Shown piece after piece: positions 1 to 8,216 of a stretch of DNA of 64,000 nt. Within the stretch, counting starts at the first letter, position 1. Each line of letters starts with the position of its first letter. Made by a program: the position numbers and the translations under genes. This DNA comes from CBDBIG01 sp965205845 [NCBI: bacterium]. GTDB taxonomy: Bacteria > SAR324. Below the pieces are notes generated by a model. That model was not told the origin of the DNA. It saw only the letters and a list, made by a program, of their open reading frames with translations, and did no database searches. The stretch covers positions 186,001-250,000 of the forward strand of contig CBDBIG010000004.1 in the NCBI GenBank assembly GCA_965205845.1, given 5' to 3'.

Positions 1-71
1 CAGGCAGTGCGCAAAGGCATGAAGCAGGAAACCCCCTTTTTACACAACACAGGAGACATTACAAAACTGGT

Positions 72-399
72 ATGAAAAACACCTTTGTTTTACTGATATT
101 CCTCATGCTGGCAGGGCTTTGCCAGCCAGCCCACGCCCACACTCCAACCAAGGTGCAGTGTGCTCAAATGTGGAAATCTTTTGAATTCGTAAAAAAGGAT
201 TTGAGTGAGATTGCGAATGTGTTGCGTGCGGCAGCCAGAAACGCAAAGGAAGAGGGGGGGGATAGCATCTCAAATCACCCTGAATGAGGCAGCGAGGTTA
301 GATAGCGACTATAAGGAGATGATTAAAACACTCATCATTGCCCTTGGCATTGCCCCAGACACCCCGATTTTTAAGGGAACAAGTGAGGGGAAACCTTAG
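72..399 (+). pseudogene. Small secreted protein, frameshifted at a G8 tract
   Basis: The first 60 codons encode a clear signal peptide (MKNTFVLLIFLMLAGLCQPAHA) and a short helical mature part with one Cys. At the run of eight G (254-261) the frame is lost after ...NAKEEGG. The downstream residues that fit as its continuation (SQITLNEAARLDSDYKEM...) lie in the +1 frame and end at 399. The pair reads as one protein of about 107 residues with a one-base indel in the G tract. I recognise no family. It sits directly upstream of phage tail remnants, so it may be phage cargo. A phase-variable G tract is an alternative to simple decay. Confidence 0.4.
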
Positions 400-440
400 G
401 CCCACAGGCCATGAGCACCCGGAGAAAGCCTGGGGCAAAA

Positions 441-584
441 ATGGCTTTGAGCGTTATTCAAGGCATACTGGCAAACCCAGGCGGGCTTACCCGATGGGAT
501 ATCATCAGCCCAACCGAGGCTATTTCCCCAGAAAAAGGGGTGCTTCCCGTGCTTGGCAATGTTGCGTTTGGAGCAGGAGACTAA
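441..584 (+). pseudogene. Baseplate J-like protein, C-terminal remnant (Mu gp47-like)
   Basis: This 47-residue stretch ends in EKGVLPVLGNVAFGAGD. It resembles the C-terminus of the baseplate J remnant at about 5.3 kb, which has GVLPVLGTPNIGA. A leading helix (SVIQGILANPGGLTRWDIIS) matches the usual end of phage baseplate assembly protein J (Mu gp47 type). The rest of the gene is missing upstream. It is followed after 4 bases by the gp48-like gene, the normal Mu order 47-48-49. Identification rests on the terminal motif and the neighbours. Confidence 0.5.
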
Positions 585-588
585 GGCG

Positions 589-1009
589 ATGCCAAGTCAA
601 GCGCAACACACAAAAGCGATGCAGCCAACTCCTGCCCCCAGGCAAGGCTTGGCCAAGGGGGGCGGATGCCGTCCTTACGGGCGTGCTCAGAGCATGGGCG
701 GGCGAATGGGCAAGGGTTGATGCACGTGTCGCCCAATGCTTGGCAGAGGCCTTGCCCAGCTATGCGGACGAATTGTTAGCCGAGTGGGAAGGGGTGCTGG
801 GCTTGGAAACCAGCACTGCCAGCGTGCCCTTACGCCAAGCAAGGCTCGTTCAGCGACTGAGCAAAGGGCGCGCCTTGAATGATGAGAGTTTGGGTGCCCT
901 AGCAAACTCCTTAGGCTGGCGTTTGACCTTTGCCTATTTTACCCCCTTAAAGGCTGCACACGGCACGTATAGGGGCAAGGCTTCACAGCCCAAACTGGGC
1001 GCATGTTAA
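589..1009 (+). pseudogene. YmfQ/Mu gp48-like tail protein (DUF2313), frameshifted
   Basis: Starting at ATG 589 the frame reads MPSQAQHTKAMQ and is then shifted by one extra base near 625. After the shift it continues QLLPPGKAWPRGADAVLTGVL..., the N-terminal signature of the YmfQ/DUF2313 family of Mu-type tail proteins (LLPPG-AW). The remaining 110 residues (LAEALPSYADELLAEWEGVLGL) also fit the family. The last part (FAYFTPLKAAHGTYRGK) is followed by a stop at 1009, so the C-terminus is probably altered as well. Members of this family act in baseplate or tail-end assembly. A second, shorter copy lies at 5495. Confidence 0.65.
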
Positions 1010-1148
1010 GAAAATTACCTGCACCCAAGATACCCCTTTGAGCAGTCGATGAAAGCACCTTGCGCAGCAGCCTTAGGGCTTACCAACAAGCCCACAGCGT
1101 GTAGCTTATCGCAATTAAACAGGCTTAAAAAAGGAGCATCAAAAAACC

Positions 1149-1509
1149 ATGAGCGAAACCACCACACCCACCACCTGGGCAGAGCGCATTCCCCCTTTTG
1201 ATGAGGGCAACCCGATTGCGGGCAGATTGCCTACCCTGTTCACCGCCGATGGGCAAAATCTATGGCGTGCCTTGGTAATGGGTTTGGCACAGCAAACAGG
1301 TTTGCCAGCCAACGCGACCCACGCGCAAATCACCGCAGCGATGATGGCGCGCGTTGCCCTCACCGGGGAAATCCAAAACCTTTGCGGGGGCCAGTGCTCC
1401 CGGGGGCTGGTTGCTATGCAACGGCGCACGGGTTAGCAGCGTCACCTACGCGGGGTTGTTGGAGGTGCTTGGGCAGCGATACGCGCCCATTGAGGAAAAC
1501 AGCAGATGA
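1149..1509 (+). pseudogene. Phage tail collar/fibre protein, frameshifted and truncated
   Basis: An AGGAG site (1131-1135) precedes ATG 1149. The first 80 residues (TWAERIPPFDEGNPI...ALTGEIQNLCGG) parallel the intact start of the paralogue at 5703. One base is then lost or gained near 1390, and the other frame continues ASAPGGWLLCNGARVSSVTYAGLLEVLGQRYAP, which is the phage tail collar domain (compare APAGWLSCNGALISRADYAALYEVIG in the paralogue). The gene ends at a stop at 1507-1509, before the GDG.TTF.LPDLRGR part of the domain. A gp43-like fragment is joined directly behind it, so a deletion or rearrangement removed its 3' half. Confidence 0.65.
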
Positions 1510-1514
1510 CCTAG

Positions 1515-2654
1515 AAAGCCCGCCTGCGCCCCGCCTCTTATGGTGGTGCGCCTTTTTTTGTGGAAGAGCACACTGCCGAAGGTGGGCGTAACACCGATGT
1601 TGAGGTGAGCCCGTTGGCAGCAGCATTGGGGTTGGCCAAAGACCTAGGCCCGATGCGTGAGGTGTATCATGTGGTGGCGATTGTGTTGGGGCAAAACTAC
1701 GATGAAGCACGCGATGCACTGTTGTTGCAACTGCGAGCTGGTGGGGCAGATGCACTCATTCACCCCCATTTGGGAGAGATGCAAGCACAGGTAGAAGCAT
1801 GGGTGTTAGAAGAAAGCAGCGAAGAAGGTGGGCTTGCTCGCTTTGAGATAACCTTTGTGGAAGCAGGCGAAGATGCCCCCTTAGAGATAGACAGCCAAGC
1901 AGGTCTAGCCCTCGCTCAAGCAGCAGCCAATCAAGCAGCCAAGGCGGGTTTTTTGGCCAAAGCCTAAGGGTTTGCTGGCGGGTTGGCAGCAGGGGCAACG
2001 GTTTTTCAAGGCCGTGTAAACGGGGTGGTTGGGCAAGTGGTGAGTGGTATGCAGGCGTTCACTAAGCCACTGGCTGCGCTAGCACGCACCCCAGCCAACC
2101 TAGCAGCTGCTGTGCTGGGCGGGGTAAACAGCATCGTGGCCAGTGTGGATAACGCCAACAGCGCCTTCACCTTGCTAAAACAGGTGATTGAGCACTTACA
2201 AGGCGATACACCGCCAGGCAGTAGCGATGCTGCCAAAGCAGAGCGAGCTTTACACACCGCACTGGTGGCAGGTGTTGTGGCTGAGATAGCCAACCAGGCG
2301 GCCCTTGCCGACTGGGGCAACAGCCAAGCTGCGTTAGCAGCGCAAAACACCCTGCTAGCAAGCATGGAGGGTGTTTTGGCCAGCACAGATGATGCCCAAA
2401 CCTATCATGCTTTGCGTGATGTGCGTGCGATCTCACTAAAGGCACTGGCAGCACAAATACAAGGCCTGCCGCAGATTAAAACCATTACTCTCAGCGCGCC
2501 GTTGCCGTGGCTGGTGTTAGGCCAACGGCTTTATCCAAATGACCCTGATTTACCAGCTCGCGCTGATGCACTGTGGCAGCGCAACCAGCACCTCGCCCCC
2601 AATCCATTATTCATGCCTGCTGGCATCCCTTTGGAGTATATAGCCCCAAGATGA
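1515..2654 (+). pseudogene. DNA circularization protein (Mu gp43-like) with one in-frame stop
   Basis: The frame opens at 1515 without a start codon and reads RPASYGGAPFFVEEHTAEGGRNTDVEV, then DEARDALLLQLRAGGADALIHPHLG and LARFEITFVEAG. These are the hallmarks of the DNA circularization N-terminal domain (Mu gp43 type). A single TAA at 1965-1967 interrupts it; the same frame continues after the stop with GFAGGLAAGATVFQGRVNG to 2654, giving the long helical C-terminal half (about 225 residues). The total of about 380 codons is slightly short of the usual size because the first few codons are gone. Its TGA overlaps the next ATG (ATGA, 2651-2654), as in Mu-type operons. Confidence 0.7.
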
Positions 2655-3275
2655 GCGATTACAACATGATATTAAGGGTGGGAGGCCAGCAGATAGCAGA
2701 CTGGCGTGCTGGCAGCGTTGGCTGGCAGGTGAACGCCCTGTGTGGTGTGTTTTCGCTTGAACGACATGCGTTTGCTGGCGATTTACCTCCAGCTGTGCAA
2801 CTGGGTGCTGCGTGCAGGGTGTTGCTGCGCAGCCCTGCTGGTGAGCAAACAGCGCTTTGTGGGGTGATTGATGACATCGGGTTTAAGGTGGTGGCAGGTG
2901 AGGTGCGCACAGGAGTGCAAGGGCGCAGCCAAAGCGCCGACTTGATAGACTGTGCCACGCCCTTGGCTGCGTGGCAAAACCAAACGGCCTTACAGATTGC
3001 CAAGGCGCTGTGCGCGCCCTATGGCGTGCAGGTGGCGGATGAGGCGGGGCGGGCAGAGCCCTTTGCCCAGTTTGCTACGCAGCCCGGGGAAACAGCGGCA
3101 CAGGCTTGCGCACGGCTGGCCACATCGCGCGGCGTGTGGCTGGGGGATGCAGCGCCTTTAGGGGGTTTGCGGTTTTTTGTGCCGGGTGCGGCGCGCACCC
3201 CCTACCGCCTGGCGGCCGATGTGCATGTGGCGGCGATCACCACCCACACCAGCAGAGAAAAGCACTTTGCTGCTA
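2651..3275 (+). pseudogene. Mu gp44-like baseplate hub protein, 3'-truncated
   Basis: The gene starts at ATG 2651, overlapping the stop of the gp43-like gene. MSDYNMILRVGGQQIADWRAGSV...CGVFSLE is the typical N-terminus of Mu gp44 (P)-type hub proteins, and the beta-rich part (CRVLLRSPAGEQTALCGVIDDIGFKV...GRSQSADLIDC) also fits. Similarity fades after VAAITTHTSREKH near 3258, where unrelated DNA encoding a fragment on the other strand begins. The open frame to 3523 beyond this is read-through. About 200 of the usual 350 or so residues remain, so it is non-functional. Confidence 0.65.
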
Positions 3276-3521
3276 CTCAAGTTTTTTTAACAGACCAATG
3301 GCTTGAATTTGTTCTAACATGGCAATGGTGTTCTCAGATTCTTTTTCGGCAGAGAGTGCGGCCAGTTTTAAAAAATGCTCCGATGCAGTCAAACTTCTCT
3401 CAAAATCTGCTCCCATCCGCTCTTGATGCGTTAAAAATTTTCGCACTTTCTCGGTCAGAACGGCATCGGTCAGAACGGCGGACGATAGCGGATCTTTATT
3501 TTTTTGCACAACAGCCCTCAT
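3273..3521 (-). CDS. Unrecognised 82-residue helical protein or gene fragment
   Basis: MRAVVQKNKDPLSSAVLTD...RMGADFERSLTASEHFLKLAALSAEKESENTIAMLEQIQ is a plausible amphipathic helical protein with sensible composition. No ribosome site precedes the start. Its 3' end abuts the breakpoint of the gp44-like gene, so it may be a piece carried in by the insertion that interrupted the prophage. I recognise no family. Confidence 0.3.
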   Translation of the reverse strand: MRAVVQKNKDPLSSAVLTDAVLTEKVRKFLTHQERMGADFERSLTASEHFLKLAALSAEKESENTIAMLEQIQAIGLLKKLE

Positions 3522-3727
3522 AATTTGGTTGGGACAACACTACATGCGGACCACCCTTGCCCCTTTCGATTCCTCATCTTTGATGTAGGTAGCAGGAGTC
3601 TATAGTTTACGTGTTGTCCCATTTTCTTGACAAAGCGAGTATGGCGCCATTCTAGCACTTTGTCTAAAGCACAGGCAACACAGCCATGTCCGTGGTTGCA
3701 GCGCTGCCCGTAAGGGGGCCTTTTGCG

Positions 3728-4429
3728 CTATTGAACAGGCGTTAAAAGTTCCCAAAATCCCCTCGGAGGATTGCCAGTACCACCACAACCCTGAGGGCGG
3801 TTCGGGTTCCCTGGCGCGGAAGGCGCCAAGGTGTATGTTAGAGGAACCTGAAGATCGGGATGCGTTTCAAAGGCGTATCCGGACTGATGATAGATGCAAA
3901 GATTCAGGTCGCCGTTGTTATCAAACGCCCACTGGATTGGAATATAGCAGGTAGTGGGAGGGAAAACAGCGCCGCCACTAGTAGTACCGCTGGGGCAAGG
4001 AAAAAAACCATTTCCTGCCGACGGGGGGCTTGTAAAGGTTATTTCGGTGATTACATTCTTGGTGGCATCGTCCTTCGATAAAATTTTGTACACATCCCCT
4101 GTGCCTATTGGGCCTTGTGCATTCCCTCCTTGAGGGTAGATGATCCAGGCGTCGTTCGCAATAACGTAATAGTGGCCAAGTGCTCTATTCACATACGCCC
4201 CCACAAGCGATCTCTCGCCGCTCGCACCACCGCCGCTCGCACCACCACCACCACCACCACCACCACCACCACCGCAAGCACTGAGCAGCAGCGCCAAGCC
4301 CAGCAGCCAAGCCCCCCTATACCGCCAAAGCCAGGCGGGTGCCCACAAGGCCCGTAAAAAACGTGGGGGGGGGGTGAGCGATGGTTGTTGGAGTGTGGGT
4401 GTGGCTGGGTAACATGGCGCCTCGTTCAA
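3728..4429 (-). CDS. Lipoprotein with polyglycine linker
   Basis: The protein has a hydrophobic segment ending in a lipobox (GLALLLSAC), followed directly by eleven Gly encoded by perfect GGT repeats, then ASGGGASGE and a folded domain of about 150 residues. That domain contains paired Cys (FPCPSG...PTTCYIPIQW...LCIYHQSG...PQGCGGTG). The start is uncertain: from the ATG at 4429 the lipobox lies about 50 residues in, so a GTG or TTG closer to RGAWLLGLALLLSAC is likely. It would be exported and lipid-anchored. It interrupts the Mu-like tail genes, so it was probably inserted with its flanks. Function unknown. Confidence 0.65.
   Translation of the reverse strand: MNEAPCYPATPTLQQPSLTPPPRFLRALWAPAWLWRYRGAWLLGLALLLSACGGGGGGGGGGGASGGGASGERSLVGAYVNRALGHYYVIANDAWIIYPQGGNAQGPIGTGDVYKILSKDDATKNVITEITFTSPPSAGNGFFPCPSGTTSGGAVFPPTTCYIPIQWAFDNNGDLNLCIYHQSGYAFETHPDLQVPLTYTLAPSAPGNPNRPQGCGGTGNPPRGFWELLTPVQ
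4241..4273. repeat. Trinucleotide repeat (ACC)11
   Basis: Eleven perfect ACC units (GGT on the coding strand) encode the Gly linker right after the lipobox Cys of the lipoprotein. Being a triplet repeat, it can change linker length without shifting the frame. Confidence 0.9.
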
Positions 4430-4565
4430 AAACCTAACGGTAGGGTTGTGGGACGGCTGAAGAACTAAAACTGAGGTAGCGAGAAGCTTAGCATAACCCT
4501 GTCACAGAGGTAAAGGCAAAATACCCATTTTTTGCCCGCTTTTTGGCTTGTTATTTTTAATCAAC

Positions 4566-4835
4566 TCATTTATCGAATACAATACAACGGACGTCGTGCT
4601 GCTTGTGGTGTTGCGAGGTGCGTGTTCTGTGCCCCGCCGCCACTAAAAAAAGAAAAATTTTTGAGCCACTCTTTGCGCCTTTTTGAGGATGATGTGGGCG
4701 GATGTTCAAGCGCCGTTTATCTTCCCCGATTTCTTTCACAGCCTGCTCGAAAACACAGCTGGCAATTTGTTGAGACACTTTGCCAAGGTCGAGCCCACGC
4801 CCTTTAAGGTAGGCTTGGATCTCTGCGGAGGTATA
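4566..4835 (-). pseudogene. Unrecognised gene fragment
   Basis: On the minus strand the frame reads YTSAEIQAYLKGRGLDLGKV, then SQQIASCVFEQAVKEIGEDKRRLN and a basic tail. It looks like real helical protein sequence entering from a junction with the baseplate J remnant at about 4838. There is no start codon at the upstream edge. The end (RTSQHHKQHDVRCIVFDK) is probably read-through. No family recognised. Confidence 0.3.
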
Positions 4836-4838
4836 GAT

Positions 4839-5378
4839 CTGGCAAAAACCCTGTTTCCTGACACAGCCAGCGCCGAGGCGCTAGAGTGCTGGGCGGCTAT
4901 CTGGGGTGTTGTGCGCGCGCCAGCGGCACGGGCGTTAGGCGAGGTGGAGTTTAAAGGCGCGCCAGCAACCTCCGTGCCCCTTAGGCACGGGCTTGCAGGC
5001 CGCTGATGGCCAGCGCTACAGCACCACCGCCAGCGCCGTGCTGAGTGCAGCAGGCAAAGCAACCCTCCCCGTGCGCCCAGCCTCAGCGCGGCTGCAGGTG
5101 CACACCCCTGAACTGCTGGAGGTAGCCGTAGCGGCCAGCATCACCCCCCATACGCAACCGCTAGAGGCGGCTTGTGAAGGTAGAACTGGCCAACGCTTTT
5201 TACGCCGCCACTGCGCCCCTGGGCAACCCCTGCCACGCTCTGTGCTAGAGGCCGCTTTTGCCCGCGTGGAGGGCTTAAGCGCGTGGAATATCGCCCAGCC
5301 TGCAGCAAAAACCCAGCCGCAGGCAGGCGTATTGCCCGTGCTGGGCACGCCGAATATAGGGGCTTTAAGGGTTTTTGC
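4839..5378 (+). pseudogene. Baseplate J-like protein (Mu gp47-like), frameshifted
   Basis: DLAKTLFPDTASAEALECWAAIWG..RAPAARALGEVEFKG is the N-proximal region of Mu gp47/baseplate J. A one-base shift near 4984 moves it into the frame reading GTGLQAADGQRYSTTASAVLSAAGKATLPV, the standard continuation. The C-terminal end follows (EAAFARVEGLSAWNIAQPAAKTQ, then GVLPVLGTPNIGA), but the middle domain is shortened, so there is also an internal deletion. The N-terminal 50 or so residues are missing. It is followed by gp48-like and collar remnants in Mu order. Confidence 0.65.
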
Positions 5379-5494
5379 GGGGCTTTGCCCCACACCCCAC
5401 CAAAGGGCAAGCCCTTTGGAAACCCAGCAAGGGCTGCCTACCATAAAGAGGGCAGGAAAAAAATTAGCAGAAAAACCTTTTTTCACAAAAAAAT

Positions 5495-5686
5495 ATGATA
5501 ACAGCAACCGCAGCAGAATACACCGCCGCCCTGCAAGGGCTTTTGCCCCCAGGGACAGCATGCCAAGCGCATCACAGGCCATGCCGTAAGCGAGGCAGCC
5601 CCCTCAGCACGGCAGACCTGCGCGGCACCTTACAACGCTATCAGCCCGCCCACGAGGCGTGGCTGTGGGCACTCACCTCAACCTGA
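5495..5686 (+). pseudogene. YmfQ/gp48-like tail protein, N-terminal remnant
   Basis: MITATAAEYTAALQGLLPPGTA matches the beginning of YmfQ-type proteins (EY..LL..LLPPG.A). After about 22 residues the reading frame degenerates, and the rest of the gene is absent before the collar gene at 5703. It is the second gp48-like remnant in the window. Confidence 0.5.
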
Positions 5687-5702
5687 AAAAAGGAAGCCAA
5701 GG

Positions 5703-6410
5703 ATGGCAGCACAAACACCCGCCACATGGACAGAGCGCATCCCCCCGTATAGCGGGGGAAACGCCGTAAGGGGCGAGCAGGCAACCCTCATCACCACAGA
5801 CGCATTGAACACCTTTAGGGCGCTGGTGCTAGGGTTGGCACAACAGCACGGCTTGCCTGCTGATGCCAGCCATGAGGCTATCATGGCGGCTGTGCTGGAG
5901 CGCAGTGCCCTCACAGGGGAAATCAAAACCTATGCTGGGGCGGCCGCCCCAGCAGGGTGGCTATCTTGCAATGGTGCTCTCATCAGCCGCGCAGACTATG
6001 CTGCCCTGTATGAAGTGATCGGCATCACCTACGGCACAGGGGATGGCAGCACCACCTTTGCCTTGCCCGACCTGCGCGGGCGCATCCCGATTGGGGCGGG
6101 GCATGGCGCTGGGCTTACCAATCGGGGGCTGGGTGTAGTGGGGGGGATGAACAGCACGCATTGAACGTTTCCGAAATACCGCGACATTCTCACGAACTAC
6201 TGGCAGCAACAGGGGGCGAAACCGGCGGCGTAGCTAGATTGGCTCACCACACAACCGCAAAATACCTAGTGGGAGGAACGGACACAGATAGCACAATCTA
6301 CGACAGTAGAAGCGCTAATGGCGAATTATGGGTTAAAGAGACTTGGCGGCGGCCTGCCCCACAACAACATGCCCCCCTACCTCGGCGTAAACTACATCAT
6401 CAAAACCTAA
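5703..6410 (+). pseudogene. Phage tail collar domain protein, two frameshifts
   Basis: ATG 5703 starts a frame whose residues 75-150 form the tail collar domain (GEIKTYAGAAAPAGWLSCNG, then GDGSTTFALPDLRGRIPIGAG). At about 6160 the frame changes (NVSEIPRHSHELLAATGG, the usual HSH motif). Near 6345 it changes again to LPHNNMPPYLGVNYIIKT, the canonical C-terminus, ending at 6408-6410. Apart from these two indels it is full length (about 235 codons). Proteins of this type form short tail fibres or fibre collars. It is the best-preserved member of the gp47-48-49 block here. Confidence 0.7.
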
Positions 6411-6423
6411 AGGAGGCCACAGC

Positions 6424-6836
6424 ATGGAACTGATTATCACCCCTGAGCAGATGGAGATTTGGCCGAGCCGCTACAGGGCGGATGGCTCGCCAATGGGAAC
6501 GGGAATTCGCAAAAAAAGGATGGCGTAAGCCAGCAAACCCCACGCACCTACCAGCCAGGCGAGCACCACAGCCTGCATACACCCGGTGCGCAAGTGGCGG
6601 GGGGCGCGATAGTGTGGCCTGAGGGCAATGCCATCATCGCCGCCCTGCCAACCCTGCTGGCTGCGCAGGCAGAGCGTGAAGAGGCTGCACGCGCAGCCGC
6701 AGAGGAGGCTAGCCAGCAACAGCCAAGAGCAGCAGCAGGAAGAAGAAGGGCAGGGCGAATAGGCGAGAGCACCACCCGCGCAGGCAGGTGGTTATGGGCA
6801 GGGGCAGCATACACAAGAGAGCGCGCGCCAGCATAA
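6424..6836 (+). pseudogene. Small phage tail-end gene remnant
   Basis: AGGAGG (6411-6416) stands 7 bases before ATG 6424, which reads MELIITPEQMEIWPSRYRADG and stops after 34 codons at an A-rich stretch. The +2 frame (GVSQQTPRTYQPGEHHS...VAGGAIVWPEGNAIIAALP, then an Ala/Glu-rich helix) looks like its continuation to about 6730. The location behind the collar gene suggests a tail-fibre accessory gene. I recognise no family. Confidence 0.35.
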
Positions 6837-7015
6837 GACAAGGTGCCCAGCCCCATGCGCTCAGCAAACACAGCCGCACCCGCTTGCCGCGCTGCCGCGA
6901 TAAACGCTGCATAAAGGCAGCTTGCGGCGGTCTCATCGGCGCAAGCAAAAGTGATGCGGCGGGGGCTTTGGCAAACCTGCTGCAACAAGGCGGCCGGTGA
7001 GAAGACACGGGGCAT
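6548..7015 (-). CDS. Possible phage gene of unknown function
   Basis: AAAGGAG sits 7 bases before ATG 7015. The first 75 residues (MPRVFSPAALLQQVCQ..RRITFACADETAASCLYAAFIAAAR...GLGTLSYAGARSLVY) look like real protein. Beyond about residue 90 the frame overlaps the plus-strand remnant and becomes Ala/Ser/Arg-rich, which is typical of shadow coding, so the true end is probably earlier or lost. No family recognised. Confidence 0.35.
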   Translation of the reverse strand: MPRVFSPAALLQQVCQSPRRITFACADETAASCLYAAFIAAARQAGAAVFAERMGLGTLSYAGARSLVYAAPAHNHLPARVVLSPIRPALLLPAAALGCCWLASSAAARAASSRSACAASRVGRAAMMALPSGHTIAPPATCAPGVCRLWCSPGW

Positions 7016-7162
7016 ACAACGCTCCTTTGCTAAGAAGTGGCACCCAAAAAGGCCAGCTGAAAACTGGCCACAGCATAAAGCCGCCTCTCATGCCCCGCCA
7101 ATAGGTGGTGCAAGCAAGAGGCCAAAAGACGGAAATAATACACAACATGAAGGGTATGCGCG

Positions 7163-7333
7163 ATGTGCAAAGCACGCCCCGAAGTGATTATCGCAGGGAT
7201 AGAAAACAAGTGCAGAAAATGCGGGCATATTAGCCCGAGCGCCCCTGAGCGCCCCATAACAACACAACCCGAGCACCCCCAGAGCGCCTCAAAGCGAGGC
7301 GCACAGAATGGGCAGGAAATGGATACAAGATGA
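7163..7333 (+). pseudogene. Com-like zinc-finger remnant
   Basis: A 56-codon frame reads EVIIAGIENKCRKCGHISPSAPERP. The IxxKCxxCGH motif is the second half of the small zinc-finger protein Com, which in phage Mu activates translation of mom. The first CxxC pair is not readable; only one Cys remains at position 2, and the surrounding frames suggest small indels. It lies just upstream of the mom-like gene, exactly as in Mu. A second com-like scrap precedes the other mom copy near 52.8 kb with KCGQISPS. Assignment combines motif and context. Confidence 0.5.
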
Positions 7334-7350
7334 GAAAGGGCAGATTGTAG

Positions 7351-7978
7351 GCTACGGAGAGCCTGATTTTTTATGCGCACCTTATCCCCCGGGCGAAAGC
7401 AGCAGAGGTGATACGCAAGCACCACTACTCAGGCAAGGTAATGGCCAGCAGCAGCCCAAACTTTGGCGTGTGGATAGACGACAAAATGCTCGGCGTTTTG
7501 CAGTTTGGGCCCTTAGCCAACCCGCGCTGCTTTCAACACATCGTGGCGAGTAGCACCTTTGAAAACTGCCGCGAGTTAAACCGAATGTGGCTTGACGACC
7601 GCGCCCCGCGCAACAGCGAGAGCCGCGCCATTAGCCTGTGTATTCGTCTAATGAAGCGCCTCCGCCCGCAACTACAAGTGGGTGCAGTCTTTTGCCGATC
7701 AGCGCTGCGGGCGCTGGGGGGGTTGTCTATCAAGCAGCAAACTTTCTTTATCTCGGTGAGCACACAACGATTTTCTATGAGATTAACGGCGAGGTTTTTC
7801 ACTCAAAGTCTCTCACCATCAAGGGGCATAAGGGCTCGAGGCTCTTAAAGCAGGGGTATGTTGTCAAAAAACAGCACCGCTTGCGGCAGTTTAGATACCT
7901 GTATCGGTGGATAGGCGCATCATCCCCCACATCTGCTTTCCCATCTTGCCCTATCCCAAACCAGAAGTCGGCCACTAA
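7351..7978 (+). pseudogene. mom: Mom-like DNA modification protein, two frameshifts
   Basis: The frame opens at 7351 and reads LIPRAKAAEVIRKHHYSGKV, FGVWIDDKMLGVLQFGPL, then ELNRMWLDDRAPRNSESRAISLCIRLMKRLRP. This is the signature of the Mu Mom family, which modifies adenine in DNA and protects against restriction. One extra base near 7675 shifts it to WVQSFADQRCGRWG, and the G7 tract at 7714-7720 shifts it to VVYQAANFLYLGEHTTIFYEINGEVFHSKSLT. It ends in HRLRQFRYLY and finally LPYPKPEVGH at the stop 7976-7978. The gene is otherwise full length (about 205 residues), with a start probably near 7360 at a non-ATG codon. It was recently intact. Confidence 0.7.
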
Positions 7979-8043
7979 CCAGCCACAAAAACCAGTGGCA
8001 GCCCGTCTGCGCAGCAGTGGCACAGCAATCGCTGCCTTACCAC

Positions 8044-8148
8044 ACGCACTATTTCCGAGGTGCAAAGGGGGTATCGACGGTGAATTGGTGAACCTATTCC
8101 GGGTGCTTAAATTCCACAAGGAGGCGTTTTTGCAGGGCTTGGAGTGGG
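8044..8148 (+). pseudogene. D12-class adenine methylase (Dam) scrap
   Basis: The plus strand reads RTISEV, then after an indel GIDGELVNLFRVLKFHKEAFLQGLEW. These residues match positions of the dam-like gene at 20204 (RTISEVLNDIDGELVNLFRVLQHHKEAFLQGLEW). Only about 35 codons survive; the sequence ends abruptly at a duplicated piece of the neighbouring minus-strand gene. Confidence 0.6.
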
Positions 8149-8216
8149 GGGTGGAGGTTTCTTGCACATGGACCCATAGCCCTTGCCTTGCCAACCCCAA
8201 TACAACACTGGACTTT
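8149..8216. repeat. Partial duplicate of the 3' part of the neighbouring orphan gene
   Basis: This stretch resembles 8350-8405 (GTTTCTTGCACATGG and TAGCCCTTGC shared), which encodes LAEQGLLAHVQETPSPHK on the minus strand. Here the minus strand reads LARQGLWVHVQETSTPH. It shows that a copy of that coding region was joined to the dam scrap. Confidence 0.5.

Noticed and set aside
4115-4357. Plus-strand poly-Thr protein
   Set aside because: It is the antisense of the polyglycine tract of the lipoprotein gene.
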